Source: Ditylenchus dipsaci | Taxonomy: Eukaryota > Nematoda > Chromadorea > Rhabditida > Anguinidae | Assembly: GCA_004194705.1 (NCBI GenBank) | Contig: SADC01001295.1 | Location: 475,377 to 539,376 of the forward strand | Reading direction: 5' to 3' | DNA: 64,000 nucleotides | Shown: one piece after another, positions 54,162 through 64,000 of the stretch | Layout of the letters: the number at the start of each line of letters is the position of its first letter | Position numbering within the stretch: position 1 is the stretch's first letter | Position numbers and translations under genes: made by a program | Notes under the pieces: model-generated | Databases searched by the model: none | Told to the model about the DNA's origin: nothing | The model's input: only the letters and a program-made list of their open reading frames with translations

Positions 54162-54241
54162 AACAAACTGTATTTGCACAAACTAAAAAGACACAATTTG
54201 AATTGGCACAAAGTAAAATGTCACATTCTACTCCTTCCCGT

Positions 54242-55550
54242 AGAAACGACATTAAACCACTGATATACCCAATAAGAAATTTGTTAAAAATATTGGTTCT
54301 GAACAATCCGTTTGAAAATATGTCTTTTTGTCCATGTTGTTGTTTTTTTAAATGGACAGCCAGGCTAACTTTTGGAAACTAATGGTTTACCAGAACCAAA
54401 ATTTTAATTTTCGCCCTGATTCTTTAAACTACAAGTGGTGGAAAGGCACTATTTTATAGTTATTTCAGCGAAAACTTACCCGGTTAATTAATTGTAAGAT
54501 TAAGACGAGAAATAAATATTCTTTACTGGGACACGTAAGTCTAACAAAAAAAGACAGCATTTCAAACAAAAAACATTTTCAAAAAACATCCAAAATTTGA
54601 GAAAGCAGAATTGGTGGAACTCGTGGAAGTTAAGAAAACGAAAAAAAAAGCTTTGCAAAATAATTTGTCTAGTCTGAGATATGAGTCCTCAAAGTAAGGG
54701 TGTAGGGCTATTTGAGACTGTCTGCCTATAAGAGTAAATACGGTATAATTACAAATCCACAGTTAAAATTTGACTCAGGATGAATAAGCTAAGCCAGAAA
54801 TAAAAAAAATTATTCGGAGACACGTTATATATAAGCAAAAAACTATTCAAAAAAGAGAAAATATATTTATGAGTCATTTGCACGGCTAACAAACAATTTA
54901 TATATTTATGCATAAAAAGATAGAAAGATAGCCATAAAGAGATAGGTGGATAATCAAAGAGCAAAGAATGCCCAACTTTACATATAATCTGTTTGCTCAG
55001 CAAAGAAATAATGCAAACAAGGGATAGGCACATTATCTCAGCAAAATTTTGGCCAAGTTATCTAATCAGGAAAAACAGAACACAACTCTCCAATAATGCT
55101 CTTATCTAAGGAGCTTTTGTTTGGAATTTTATAGCGTCAATGCAATGACAAAAATGCATTTCCATTGTCATATGGATTTTTTTCCTTCCAAACGAATAGA
55201 AGCAGTGATGACCCTGCTAAAACACCTAATCAATGGGACAGCCAGTCTCTTGTTAGCACTAATTAAAGAAAATCAGCAGATGATATTTTATGTCAATTAA
55301 TCAATAAGCAGCAGAAATATTCATAATGTTTTAAAAAGAATTTCGTGAGAAATTTGAGAAGCGATTTCGGATGTCCCTAACAGAAATCAGATGACACTAT
55401 TGATGACTCATCTGAAAGCATTTCAAAGACAATAAATTAGTTGAGTCGGATATACCCGGCATTTTTTGACCTACTTTGAGGGATTCATTGCAATTAGGAT
55501 TCCAACCTATTTTTCGAATTGGTTATAAATACCCAGGGTGGCCCATTCTT
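54242..55550. other. Repeat debris, no supported gene
   Basis: 54590-54745 is the right part of a TACCGTATTT MITE (GGTGGAACTCGTGGAAGTTA core, AGTAAATACGGTA end). The rest is AT-rich and unassigned. Confidence 0.45.
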
Positions 55551-56720
55551 ACAAGGAACATCTCGAGCGATTTTTTTCAGATAGGCATGATTTTAAGTAG
55601 TGATCGACAAACGGTTTTTTACAAGTTGTAGGGGATCTTATGACTAGTGCCAATGAGCGAAAAAATTGGCTGAATATGAGTAACAAATTTCGACCCTAGT
55701 ATAGAATAACACCACCCCACCCAAAATTTTTCCTTCTAAAAGTTAAGTAAAAACGGCTACCAGACAATTTCCAACATTTTTGGAAAATGTCGGCCGACAT
55801 TTTCCAATATTTTTTCGGTCGATTCGGTCGTTTCGCGCGAATTTACCGAAAAAATACTGGAAAATGTCGTGCGACATTTTCCAAAAATATTGGAAATTGT
55901 CTGGTAGCCGTAAAAACTACCCAAATTTATGTCCCAGGCCCCGGAAAATGTGCGTAAACTCTTTATTAGTCACAACTTCCGTACGCTGGCCTACCCCCAA
56001 GCCTAAGGGCTAAGCCTAAACTTGTTGTTTGCAAGGGTAGTTACAGCAATTTTAAAAGGTCCGATTTGGGGGGGTGTTCTATACTAGCGCCCAAATTTCT
56101 TATACGGCGTGCAAAGTTGTTAAGTCAGAAACCTCAGTTATAGCCAACTTTCAACTGTTTTTAAGTTCTAATTCACAAACAATCATTAGTGAATGATTTT
56201 TGGAAATACACATTTTGTAGAGCACATTCCGGCCTACAAAATGAGTATAAAAATGCATAATTAGAAGTTTGTTCTAAAAGCCAATAAAATCCAAAACAGT
56301 TACTAGGGGTGAAAAAGCCCCCTAAAACAGCCACCCAATTCAAAGCTTCAAAGCATTGAGATGTTTGTAGGGTTTTTCACCTCTGCGGCTGTTTTGAACT
56401 GTATCTGCGTCTAAAACAAACGTCTCATTATCCATGTTTATACTCATTTTGTAGGCCGGAATGTGCTCTACAAAATGTTTATTTTAAAAATAATTTTTTG
56501 TGAGATAGGACCTTAAAACAGTTGAAAGTTGGCCATAACTTTGTGTGGTGGCTGACTTGACAACTTTGCACGCCATGTACGAAAATTTTCACTCATATTC
56601 AGCCAATTTTTCTGCTCATTGGCACTAGTCATAAGATCCCCTACAACTTGTAAAAACCGTTTGTCGATCACTAGTTAAAATCATACCTATCTGAAAAAAC
56701 AGCTCGAGATGTTCCCTTGT
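55551..56720. mobile_element. 1.17 kb long-hairpin element with nested hairpins
   Basis: The left arm starts ACAAGGAACATCTCGAGCGA and the right arm ends TCGAGATGTTCCCTTGT. Mirrored blocks include TTGTAGGGGATCTTATGACT, GCCAACTTTCAACTGTTT and ATTTTGTAGAGCACATTCCG. Between the left arm blocks sits a separate perfect hairpin (55753-55911). No coding capacity is seen; the interior frames are spurious. Confidence 0.75.
55753..55911. mobile_element. Perfect palindromic MITE, ACGGCTACCAGACAATTTCC ends
   Basis: Nearly every base is paired. The words GGAAAATGTCG and CGACATTTTCC are iterated, with a short GATTCGGTCGTTTCGCGCG loop. It is inserted inside the 55551-56720 hairpin. Confidence 0.8.
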
Positions 56721-58037
56721 TAGCGTAGGATTTGTTTCGGTCATAGTTTTTTCAATTTCTTATGTCTGGGCGAGATTTTGGTCTTATGTGATGGAGGAGG
56801 CTCTAGGCATTTGTTTGACACTAAATATGCCTGACAAAAAGTTTATTACATGGCACAACAACAATTCAACAAATAACAACAACAATTTCCTCAGAAACTC
56901 AACATCAATTTTCAAATTTCTGTTTATTCAATGTTTTCGAATTTTAGATAGTCATGAGAGAAAGAAGTTGCTGGTCGCCGCCTTAATTGCAGTGTAAGGC
57001 GCTGGTATGCCCCTTTAAGGTTCGAACTTTGAGAATATTGATTTCAAACCTAATGAACCTTGGTGATCCGTGAACATCCTTGGAGTGACTTTATTCTAGC
57101 CTACTGGTCAGGTTCAAAGTTCGGAGGAGGAAGCTGCAAGGTTGTTGCAGGTTCTTGCTAGGTTCAAATGGTACCAACTTTGGGTGAACCTCGAAGCGCA
57201 CACCTGTAATTGTCCATTAATGAATCTTGCACTGACTTAAAGTGAGCTTTCAATGTATTCAAACCTTTCAAAAGTATTTCAAATGTGTTTCATTACACAC
57301 TCCAACCAATTCCCAACCCCTAACTTTATGAATTTTAAGCCATAAATTTTTACAAAAAAATCAAAAGGCAAATTTTATTCCTTGCGAGAGATGCCAAACG
57401 TATTTTACAGAACGTAAAAATCATAAATTAGAATCCTGAGAAAAATGAATCAAATTAAAATTTTGATGGAAGGTAGGTGCTTACCCAGACTCCACTATAA
57501 CAAAAATTTGCAGGGATTTTAATATGCACCAATTTTTTTATTCCAATTTTTTAACCAAAAAAATGTTTTCGGCTATAAATATAACACACACATTATAAAA
57601 CTAAACAATTCATTATTAGTTGTTTCCCTCAGGCTCAGAAGTGTCGGCAAAACATAAAAAGACAACTTGTGGCTCTTTGGTGAGTAATATTGATTGACCA
57701 AGTGTGTATCCTGGCAAGGGTTACCAATTTTTTCCCCTCATCTTTTTCATATCCAAGCTATTTCCACAACTATGAAATTTTTTTCTCAGCAATCAACTTG
57801 GTAATCCGATACCTTCTCCGAAATTTATTAACTATTCTTAAGGTGGGTAACCACTAGCTGATGTTATTACCTGGAGGTATTCGACTATTATTACTCTGAA
57901 TTAAAATCGTTTCAAATGCAATTCTGTTGTTCTTTCAAGTGTTTTTTGTGCTTTATTTTCACCATAACTTGTGCAGCTTCCATGTAAGTTTTAGCAGGAC
58001 TTAGGAATACCTGGCTTAGCAAAAATAGTCCCGTAAC
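56721..58037. other. No supported gene
   Basis: Contains a GGTTCGAACTTTGAGAATAT / AGGTTCAAAGTTCGG facing pair (57018-57130) and a fragment of the 3548 dispersed repeat near 56965-57020. The open frame 56788-56997 is Asn-rich and unsupported. Confidence 0.4.
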
Positions 58038-58824
58038 TACCGTATTTCCTCTAATAAGAGCACCGGTGCGCTTATTTTCGATCTACCGCTAGGGGGTGCG
58101 CTTATTAGAGCAGGTGCGCTTATTGGATCGGGTGCGCTTATTTTTCAACACAGCGAAAACCTTAGTAAACACCAGTAAAGCTAACAAATTTTATTGCAAT
58201 TCTATAACAGCATAAAAGCTCAAATAATCAAACGTCAAACTCCAATGATTCGTCGCTCAAGTAACCGTTTTCACCATCTTGCTTAACATCCCTTTCTTCG
58301 ATGGCTGACACATCTCCACTGCCACTTCGTAACGCCGTAACGTTATTTGAAGCAGTGTATTTGGACGTCCTCGCTTCCCAACACTTGTGTATTCTTCTTG
58401 TGCGTCATTTGCCATCCATTTGTCATAACTCTTGCGAAGGTGTGCCTCGAAAGGACCATTCCATGAGACATCAGGAGCCTAAATAATTCCAAAGTGGAAA
58501 GTTGAACATTTGAAAGGAAGTGCAAACCTGTATAAACTTAGTGCATCCGAGTACAAGGGAACAGTACGACCGTTCCAAAAACGGAACTGTTTCTCAGACA
58601 AAGCTTGTGAACAACGCAGAAATTTTTTCGAGATAATTTTGAATACAAATTGAGCTTTTTTGTTTGTATTTTTTTTTATAAAATTTCAGTTTTCATCTTT
58701 TTCAAAAATGAGGGGTGCGGTTATTAGAGTGGGTGCGCTTATTTTTCAATCTACTGCTAGGGGTGCGCTTATTAGAACAGGTGCGCATATTAGAGCGAGT
58801 GCTCCTATTAGAGGAAATACGGTA
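58038..58824 (-). mobile_element. pogo-like deletion derivative with transposase remnant
   Basis: The ends TACCGTATTTCCTCTAATAA and TTAGAGGAAATACGGTA carry four to five GGTGCGCTTATT words facing inward at each side. On the minus strand 58250-58480 reads PDVSWNGPFEAHLRKSYDKW, then MANDAQEEYTSVGKRGRPNT, the end of the pogo DDE domain (PDVSWNKPFK-type motif). The rest of the gene is lost. This directly ties the TACCGTATTT MITEs to pogo transposase. Confidence 0.85.
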
Positions 58825-59109
58825 TTTTTTAACTAGGAACAACAGACCCTATCGGCGCCTCTATCCTGTTTTGAAATTCAAAAAAATATCAATCCATCTC
58901 ACATTTCGGTTCTTTTTGGTTATCGGGAATACCCGACCTCAGTCGTGCTAAGACAATTTATGCGTAAGAATCGGGTATTCCCGATAACCAAAAGAACCCA
59001 CATTTCCCTGATAACCCCTTTCTGTGTACCCCCGTCTCTCCTGGCTACCCTTTTTCTGGGTACTCTTTTCTTGCCTTCAAAGTTCTCGCTCACTCTCCTC
59101 CCCTGATAC

Positions 59110-59720
59110 TTTAGTGGTGGTTTGGAGGGTATCCAGGTAGTTGAGTCCCCATTCTGGTTGTTTCCACGTGGTTCGGGCTCGGTCCTGGCATGGTCCTGGT
59201 CACTGTCCTGGTGGTTCCGGCCCTATACTGGGGGCTCAGGCCCCATTCTGCTGATTGAGGGCTATCCACGTAGTTTAGGACCTATCCTGGTGGTTCGGGC
59301 ACCATCCCGGTGGTTTGGGCCACATTATGGTGGTTCAGGCCCGATCCTGGTGGTTGGGCGCAACTTTCTTGTGGTTCGGGCTTGTGGTTCAGGCGTCCTG
59401 GTGTTTCGAGGGAGGGAGAGTGTGTGCCCACGTCACTTAGACCCCATCCTGGTGGTTTTGGCCCTGTCTGGTGGTGTGAGCCACATCCTGGCGATTCGGC
59501 CCGGTCCTGGTTGTTAAGTTACTTTCCTGGTGTTTCAGGCCCATCATGGTGGTTGGGGGGGGGTAACTACGTCGTTTGGGCCCTATCCTGATGGTTCAGG
59601 CCTTATCTGGTGGTATGAGCTATACCCGGGTGGTTCGAACCCGGTCCTGATGGTTCGGGTATTTTGCTAGTGGTTCAGGACTTATCCTGTGGTTCGGGCC
59701 CCATCTTGGTGGTCGGGGCC
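59110..59720. repeat. Degenerate minisatellite, CCTGGTGGTTCGGGCCC unit
   Basis: About twenty units of 20-30 bp with the core ATCCTGGTGGTTCRGGCC fill the interval. The strand is GC-rich against an AT-rich background. The open frames across it are repeat products, and I do not call genes. Confidence 0.8.
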
Positions 59721-59914
59721 TAGACCCTAAAGGTTCATTTGTGAGAAGCATGGGCTTAGGGTATTTAATAGTTGTTTCTTTGAGAGGACCGGGATTGAAC
59801 CTGCGCCAACCAATAGTTTTCGTGTCGAAACAAATACCATTATTGCGCGAAATTTTCAAATTTCAAAGTAAAAAGGTGTTCGATGAAAAATGGCTTTCAT
59901 AAAAGTGGGCATAT

Positions 59915-60265
59915 GCCCCTCTTAAAACGCGTACTTTCAGGCGATCTTTTTTTTTAAACGAAAGCTGACATTCTGAGGAACACGATTAATTTACCCGCGA
60001 ATAGTATTTCCCCTTCTATGAGTCATAGACTATGACCCATTTTGGGCCTTCGAAGTCAAAAAAGCGTTACCCGCACATGCCAAATGCTGTGACTTCATTC
60101 ATAAAAATAGGCAGATGCCCCTCTTAAAACGTATTTTTGGACGCTCTTTTTTTAAACGAAAGCTGACATTCTGGAGAACAGAACTGAACCTAGCCGCAAA
60201 AAGGATTTTCTCCTCTACACCCCATTTTGGCTTTCCAAGTCAAAATAGCGTTACCCATCCACCCA
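59915..60265. repeat. Tandem duplication of a dispersed repeat
   Basis: Two units of about 190 bp each contain GCCCCTCTTAAAACG, AAACGAAAGCTGACATTCTG and GTCAAAAAAGCGTTACCC. A third divergent copy is at 16380-16560. Confidence 0.65.
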
Positions 60266-60582
60266 CCCACACATGCCAAATACTATATAGAGATGTGTTT
60301 TATTGGCTGAGATGCAAGAAGAGCACGTAGTTTACATAAAAATATGTTTCTCAAACTAAAAACTGTTATCTAACACCCGTGAAACTTGATAAGCAGAGCA
60401 ATTTTCAAAATTTGAATTCAAGCGGGACTAACCTAATTTTTTTAACGTAGTACTTTTGATTCTCAGTAACTTGATCCCTTAGGAAGTGTGTTCGTCTTGA
60501 TTAAGTAACGCAACAATTAGAATATAGCTTTTCTACAGGTCGACTTGTAGAGGGTTGAATTTTAGAAAAAGGTTTTTTTTAG

Positions 60583-60887
60583 AAAATCTATGCGTCCAAA
60601 CATTTTGCTTTTCATCACCGATGACCAAGATATTGAGCTGGGCTCAATGGAGTTCATGCCCAAGACTCTAAGGCTGATGCGACAGCGGGTATGTATTAAG
60701 TGGCTAATAATCAGTATATACCTAGTGTTCATTTCATTGCTAGTCTTTTATAGGGTCTGGAGTTTAAGCACGGCTTTGTCTCTACACCCATATGTTGTCC
60801 AAGTCGGTCCACTATTTTGTCCGGGATGTATGTGCATAACCATAATGTTATGACAAACAATATGAATTGTTCTGGACCTGAGTGGAG
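60583..60887 (+). CDS. SULF-type extracellular heparan 6-O-endosulfatase, first catalytic exons
   Basis: SULF enzymes remove 6-O-sulfates from heparan sulfate at the cell surface. Exons 60583-60688 and 60754-60887 (65-bp intron, GTATGT...TATAG). The first has [20 protein letters not shown] with metal-binding aspartates. The second has [20 protein letters not shown] with the CCPSR motif whose first Cys becomes formylglycine, then [19 protein letters not shown]. The Met at 60590 follows an acceptor-like TTTTTTAG, so it is probably internal; the signal-peptide exon is not seen. Exon 2 ends in phase 2 at AG|GTATTT. I found no later exon in the remaining 3.1 kb, which carries a LINE end. Either the gene has a long intron or it is truncated. 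Confidence 0.85.
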
Positions 60888-61302
60888 GTATTTTTTAAAA
60901 TTTTTTATTAAATTGGTCAGTTAAGACCAGTCGTATGTCACATAGTGTGTAAAACAACGGTTATCTATGCTAGAGGAAAAAATTTCGTCAACTGAAATTT
61001 AGATTTTTCGTTACTTTTTTTAAATATACAAGTTCAGTCGATTTTTGCATTATTTGTTTCGACCATAATTTTTTTGTCTCATCAGGAAATCCCAGGTAGT
61101 GACTTTTTTCAAAGAGTTCGTTAAGATTTTTTTCAGATTCTTGTAGAGAACCCCGAAGTTATATAACAACGTGCTGTCGCTTTTTCCAGATCACCTGAAA
61201 AATAAGGGAGACCAGACCTCACTAAGTTACCGAAAAACAATGATACGTATGTCGTGGATTTTAGTCTACTTTTGAGCTGTCGTCGATTTGCTTAATTTTT
61301 AG

Positions 61303-61865
61303 TATTTATTTATTTATTTACGCGAAAGTAGGGTAAGCACACAGCAATAACAAATTACAATCACGCAACTATTACAAATCTTCAATTTTCATAAGATCTA
61401 TTTTCTCTAAATTCATTTTGAACAAATGGATAGTTCCGGAAGAAATAACAGCAATAGGCAATTTATAGTAAAGCTTAGAGACTCTAATACAGAAATGGTT
61501 GTATCTTACATTAGTTTTACACACTGGAATAGATAATTTAGATTCTAATCCTCTAGTTATAGAAGGTTCCAAGATTGGCATATGACTCAGATTAACAATG
61601 GCAAGTTTAAGTACAATTTTGTGATAGAAAACTAAGTCAAGCACTATTCGTCTATATTGAAGAGATTTTAAACCCAGTATTTTTAGCAATTTTTCGTAAG
61701 ATGGCTTTTCAGGGTAATTTGTTCTCAACGATCGGTAATATATAAGATTCACTGCCATCAATTGAACTTTTTCTAATTGTTTCATTTCCTTAGCATAACT
61801 GGGATTGAAGATGATAGAGTTAAATTCAATTTTATCCTTTAGTATCCAAATTTTATGTGTAATTT
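61303..61865 (-). pseudogene. LINE (Jockey/CR1-like) reverse transcriptase C-terminus with 3' tail
   Basis: The minus-strand frame reads EFNSIIFNPSYAKEMKQLEK, then VQLMAVNLIYYRSLR, YEKLLKILGLKSLQYRRIVL and DLVFYHKI, the typical region after the LINE polymerase (LLEKVQ...L-LEYRR-DL-YKI). It stops at 61374. On that strand the tail TAAATAAATAAATAC lies at 61303-61320, as in LINEs with microsatellite 3' ends. It is 5' truncated near 61865. The target duplication was not determined. Confidence 0.8.
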
Positions 61866-63427
61866 ATTGCACATTACACTTATTCTTATTAGTAATTTTA
61901 ACTTTCCAAATGAGCAAACCAGAAGTTTATGCTAAAATTAAAAAAGTTCGTGTGGAAAGCTTTTTATGCTTACTAAAAAAACTTTCTAATTTTTTACGGC
62001 TTTTAGATCAAGTTTTCTTAGAATTTTTATGCTCAGCAGTAACATATTTTTTACAGATAGAATGCCCTGAGATTCCAGCGTCAAATGACATAATACACTC
62101 TAAAAAAAAGTATGAAAACATATTACTAAGCACTCGAAAATAGAAACTCCCATTTTTGGGAGTCGCCACCAGCTTCTTTCTCAAAACGCGTAATTTTCCG
62201 TGTGAGACTGACTTTTTATGTAACTGTTCTTCTTAAAGGAGCATGCTTTCCTAGTGCAACGGCAATTGTTGATTTTTGAATTCCCGGGACATAAAAAAAT
62301 AAAAATAATTATCAAATAATTTGCGCAAAATGTTTTTTAAACGCAAACAATTTTTTTCGGCAGTCATTTTTGACTTCTCAATTGAATTTTCGGTCGGGTC
62401 CGCCGACTTGCTGTTACTTTGTGGTCGCCCACTTGGTTTTTGTGTATAGCTAGTTGAATTATAGTGGCTATATCTTATTTTTATGTCTTTTTTGCTTCAG
62501 ATTATTAAAAGAAGAAGTCAAGTTTTTGCCTCGAACCTCATTAGATAAGTTTTTATCCATTATTTGCCGTCTTTTTCTTTTCTTTTGTTTCTCCTGTTCA
62601 GGTTGATTGCAAGGGCGCTCAGGCGGATTGTACGAGATCTGATCGGGCTTTCTCTGCGGCGCTACTTTTCTTTCTTGAGTCGGTCACGGGATTAAGCTTT
62701 TTTTTTGTAAAAATGTGGTTAGTTGCCAATTAAAATTTTTTTCCATAATTTTTTACGCTGGTTTATTATAGAAGGGAAGCTGCTATCGAATTTTTGACCT
62801 CAGTGACGTGCGCTTCACAACTTCCTATCAGAGCCAGTGCTAGTTGGAGGACTCATATGGTACACATTTGGACTGAACAATACCTCAAAGGCTAAGAATT
62901 AGTTGGACAGGCGCTAGATGGTAGTCTTTGATTTTTTCTCGATTCTCTGGTCAGGTAACCCTATTTTTAATCTCACTGCGACTGCACATAGCCTTACAAA
63001 ATAATCAGTGAATGTAGCCTAAAATCCATGAATTAGCCACATACGATTATTTTTGTCTACGTGGAAGCTACAGACTTTGGCAATTGTATGTGGTCGTAGT
63101 GTTAGGCAAGTGCACGGGCCAGTCCTTCCCGAGCCGTTATTTGCATAATCCATCACGGTTTATTATGACGACAATTTTTACTAGAGTCTGTAAAAGTACT
63201 GCCCGTGCACATACTTGCGTAGTGTATTTCGCGTATTGTATTATCTTTCTATGTGCCTTCGTGCTCCATTTCAAGACAGTATGGCTAGGCCCTTGTAACA
63301 TAACTGTCGGAGCACGTCAACTTCATGTAAGAGGCTGCCTAGCGAAAGTGATTATAAGTCACATATTATTTACCATAATGATCTTTTGGAGTTCATGTTT
63401 CTAATTTTCAGGTATGATACGTCTTTC
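61866..63427. other. AT-rich region without supported gene
   Basis: The frame 61805-62143 is AT-driven. Facing words AGTGCACGGGCCAG and TGCCCGTGCACATACTTG near 63105-63220 suggest a decayed hairpin; the open frame 63084-63404 overlaps it and is not supported. Confidence 0.4.
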
Positions 63428-64000
63428 AGGTATTTTGTTCTCATCAGGGAATAATCTTTTAGCGTCCATGGCTATGCAGGTCCTGAGCTACCGTTTGTTT
63501 ATACTTTATACTTTTACGGGCTATTCTGTGTTTTAACGAAATAATAAATAACTATCTAACATTTAGCACTTGTGCAGGTCATAATCACAGTAATTACCGG
63601 CTTTGAACTATTACAGTGACCGAATACCCGAATTTTACATAGTTGTGCCTGAATAAATCAAGCACGAAATGATAAATAACTATCTAACATTTAGCTGTGT
63701 AGATTATCTTTTAGCGTCCTTGGCTATGCGTCTCTCATCAATCCGTCGTTCTATCAATCTATCGTGCTTGATTTATTCAGGCACAACTATGTAAAATTCG
63801 GGTATTCGGTCACTGTAATAGTTCAAAGCCGGTAATTACTGTGATTATGACCTGCACAAGTGCTAAATGTTAGATAGTTATTTATTATTTCGTTTAAAAC
63901 ACAGAATAGCCGTAAAAGTATAAAGTATAACAAACGGTAGCTCAGGACCTGCATAGCCATGGACGCTAAAAGATTATTCCCTGATGAGAACAAAATACCT
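63428..64000. repeat. Large inverted repeat at the window end, 239-bp arms
   Basis: The left arm 63428-63666 (AGGTATTTTGTTCTCATCAG...) matches the complement of 63763-64000 with about one indel. The 96-bp spacer repeats fragments of the arms (ATAAATAACTATCTAACATT, TTTTAGCGTCCTTGGCTATG). It could be a foldback transposon or a chimeric read or assembly hairpin. The right border is cut by the window, so it may extend. Confidence 0.85.

Larger units (their letters stand above)
52769..54241. mobile_element. Outer element with inverted TTTGTGCC arrays
   Basis: The ends ACGGGAAGGAGTAGAATGTG and the complement near 54220-54241 are near perfect. Just inside, TTTGTGCCA words are iterated on the left (52795-52975) and GGCACAAA words on the right. 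It has been invaded by the foldback 52975-54161. Confidence 0.75.

Noticed and set aside
59122..59591. Two long overlapping frames (131 and 93 residues)
   Set aside because: Both are products of the CCTGGTGGTTCGGGCCC minisatellite.
63084..63404. 106-residue hydrophobic frame near the end
   Set aside because: It overlaps a decayed inverted repeat (GTGCACGGGC / GCCCGTGCAC) and shows no recognised domain or splice context.

Overview
This is animal nuclear DNA, probably from a small invertebrate and possibly a nematode-like one. Genes are split into short exons by GT-AG introns that cluster at 45-55 bp, with a few GC-AG introns. The recognisable families are metazoan: a bestrophin chloride channel, a KCNQ1-type potassium channel, a SULF-type extracellular sulfatase and an EndoU ribonuclease. 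The species assignment is inference. I see no operons, no CRISPR and nothing bacterial.

Layout. 2059-3185 (-) is an unassigned myristoylation-type protein. 8014-8563 (+) is a mosaic of an internally deleted RNA polymerase II RPB1 fragment and a histone H2B C-terminal exon. 9347-13378 (+) is a ten-exon bestrophin gene with mobile elements in its larger introns. 14379-16243 is an inverted-array element holding a truncated Gypsy-like gag-protease. 16.8-24.8 kb is almost all mobile elements, foldbacks and MITEs. 24800-34214 (-) is a coiled-coil protein gene whose 6 kb intron holds a stack of transposons inserted in one another. 35661-38366 (-) is an incomplete two-domain EndoU gene, head to head with the KCNQ gene at 39658-49712 (+), whose introns also carry transposons. 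51060-52558 (-) is an unassigned gene with a membrane segment. 52.7-60.3 kb is nested foldbacks, pogo relics and a minisatellite. 60583-60887 (+) is the catalytic start of a SULF gene, followed by a LINE 3' end. The window ends in a 239-bp-arm inverted repeat.

Most genes lie outside the provided reading frames because exons are short; I joined them by splice phase and family homology. Several conserved exons need one extra C to stay in frame, which looks like base undercalling or recent decay.

The most unusual signal is the mobile DNA. Many elements here share one architecture: terminal inverted repeats followed by inward, inverted arrays of a short word, with each family using a different word. 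Several have 8-bp hAT-type target duplications. Two 1.2 kb foldbacks share a core but have unrelated terminal arrays.
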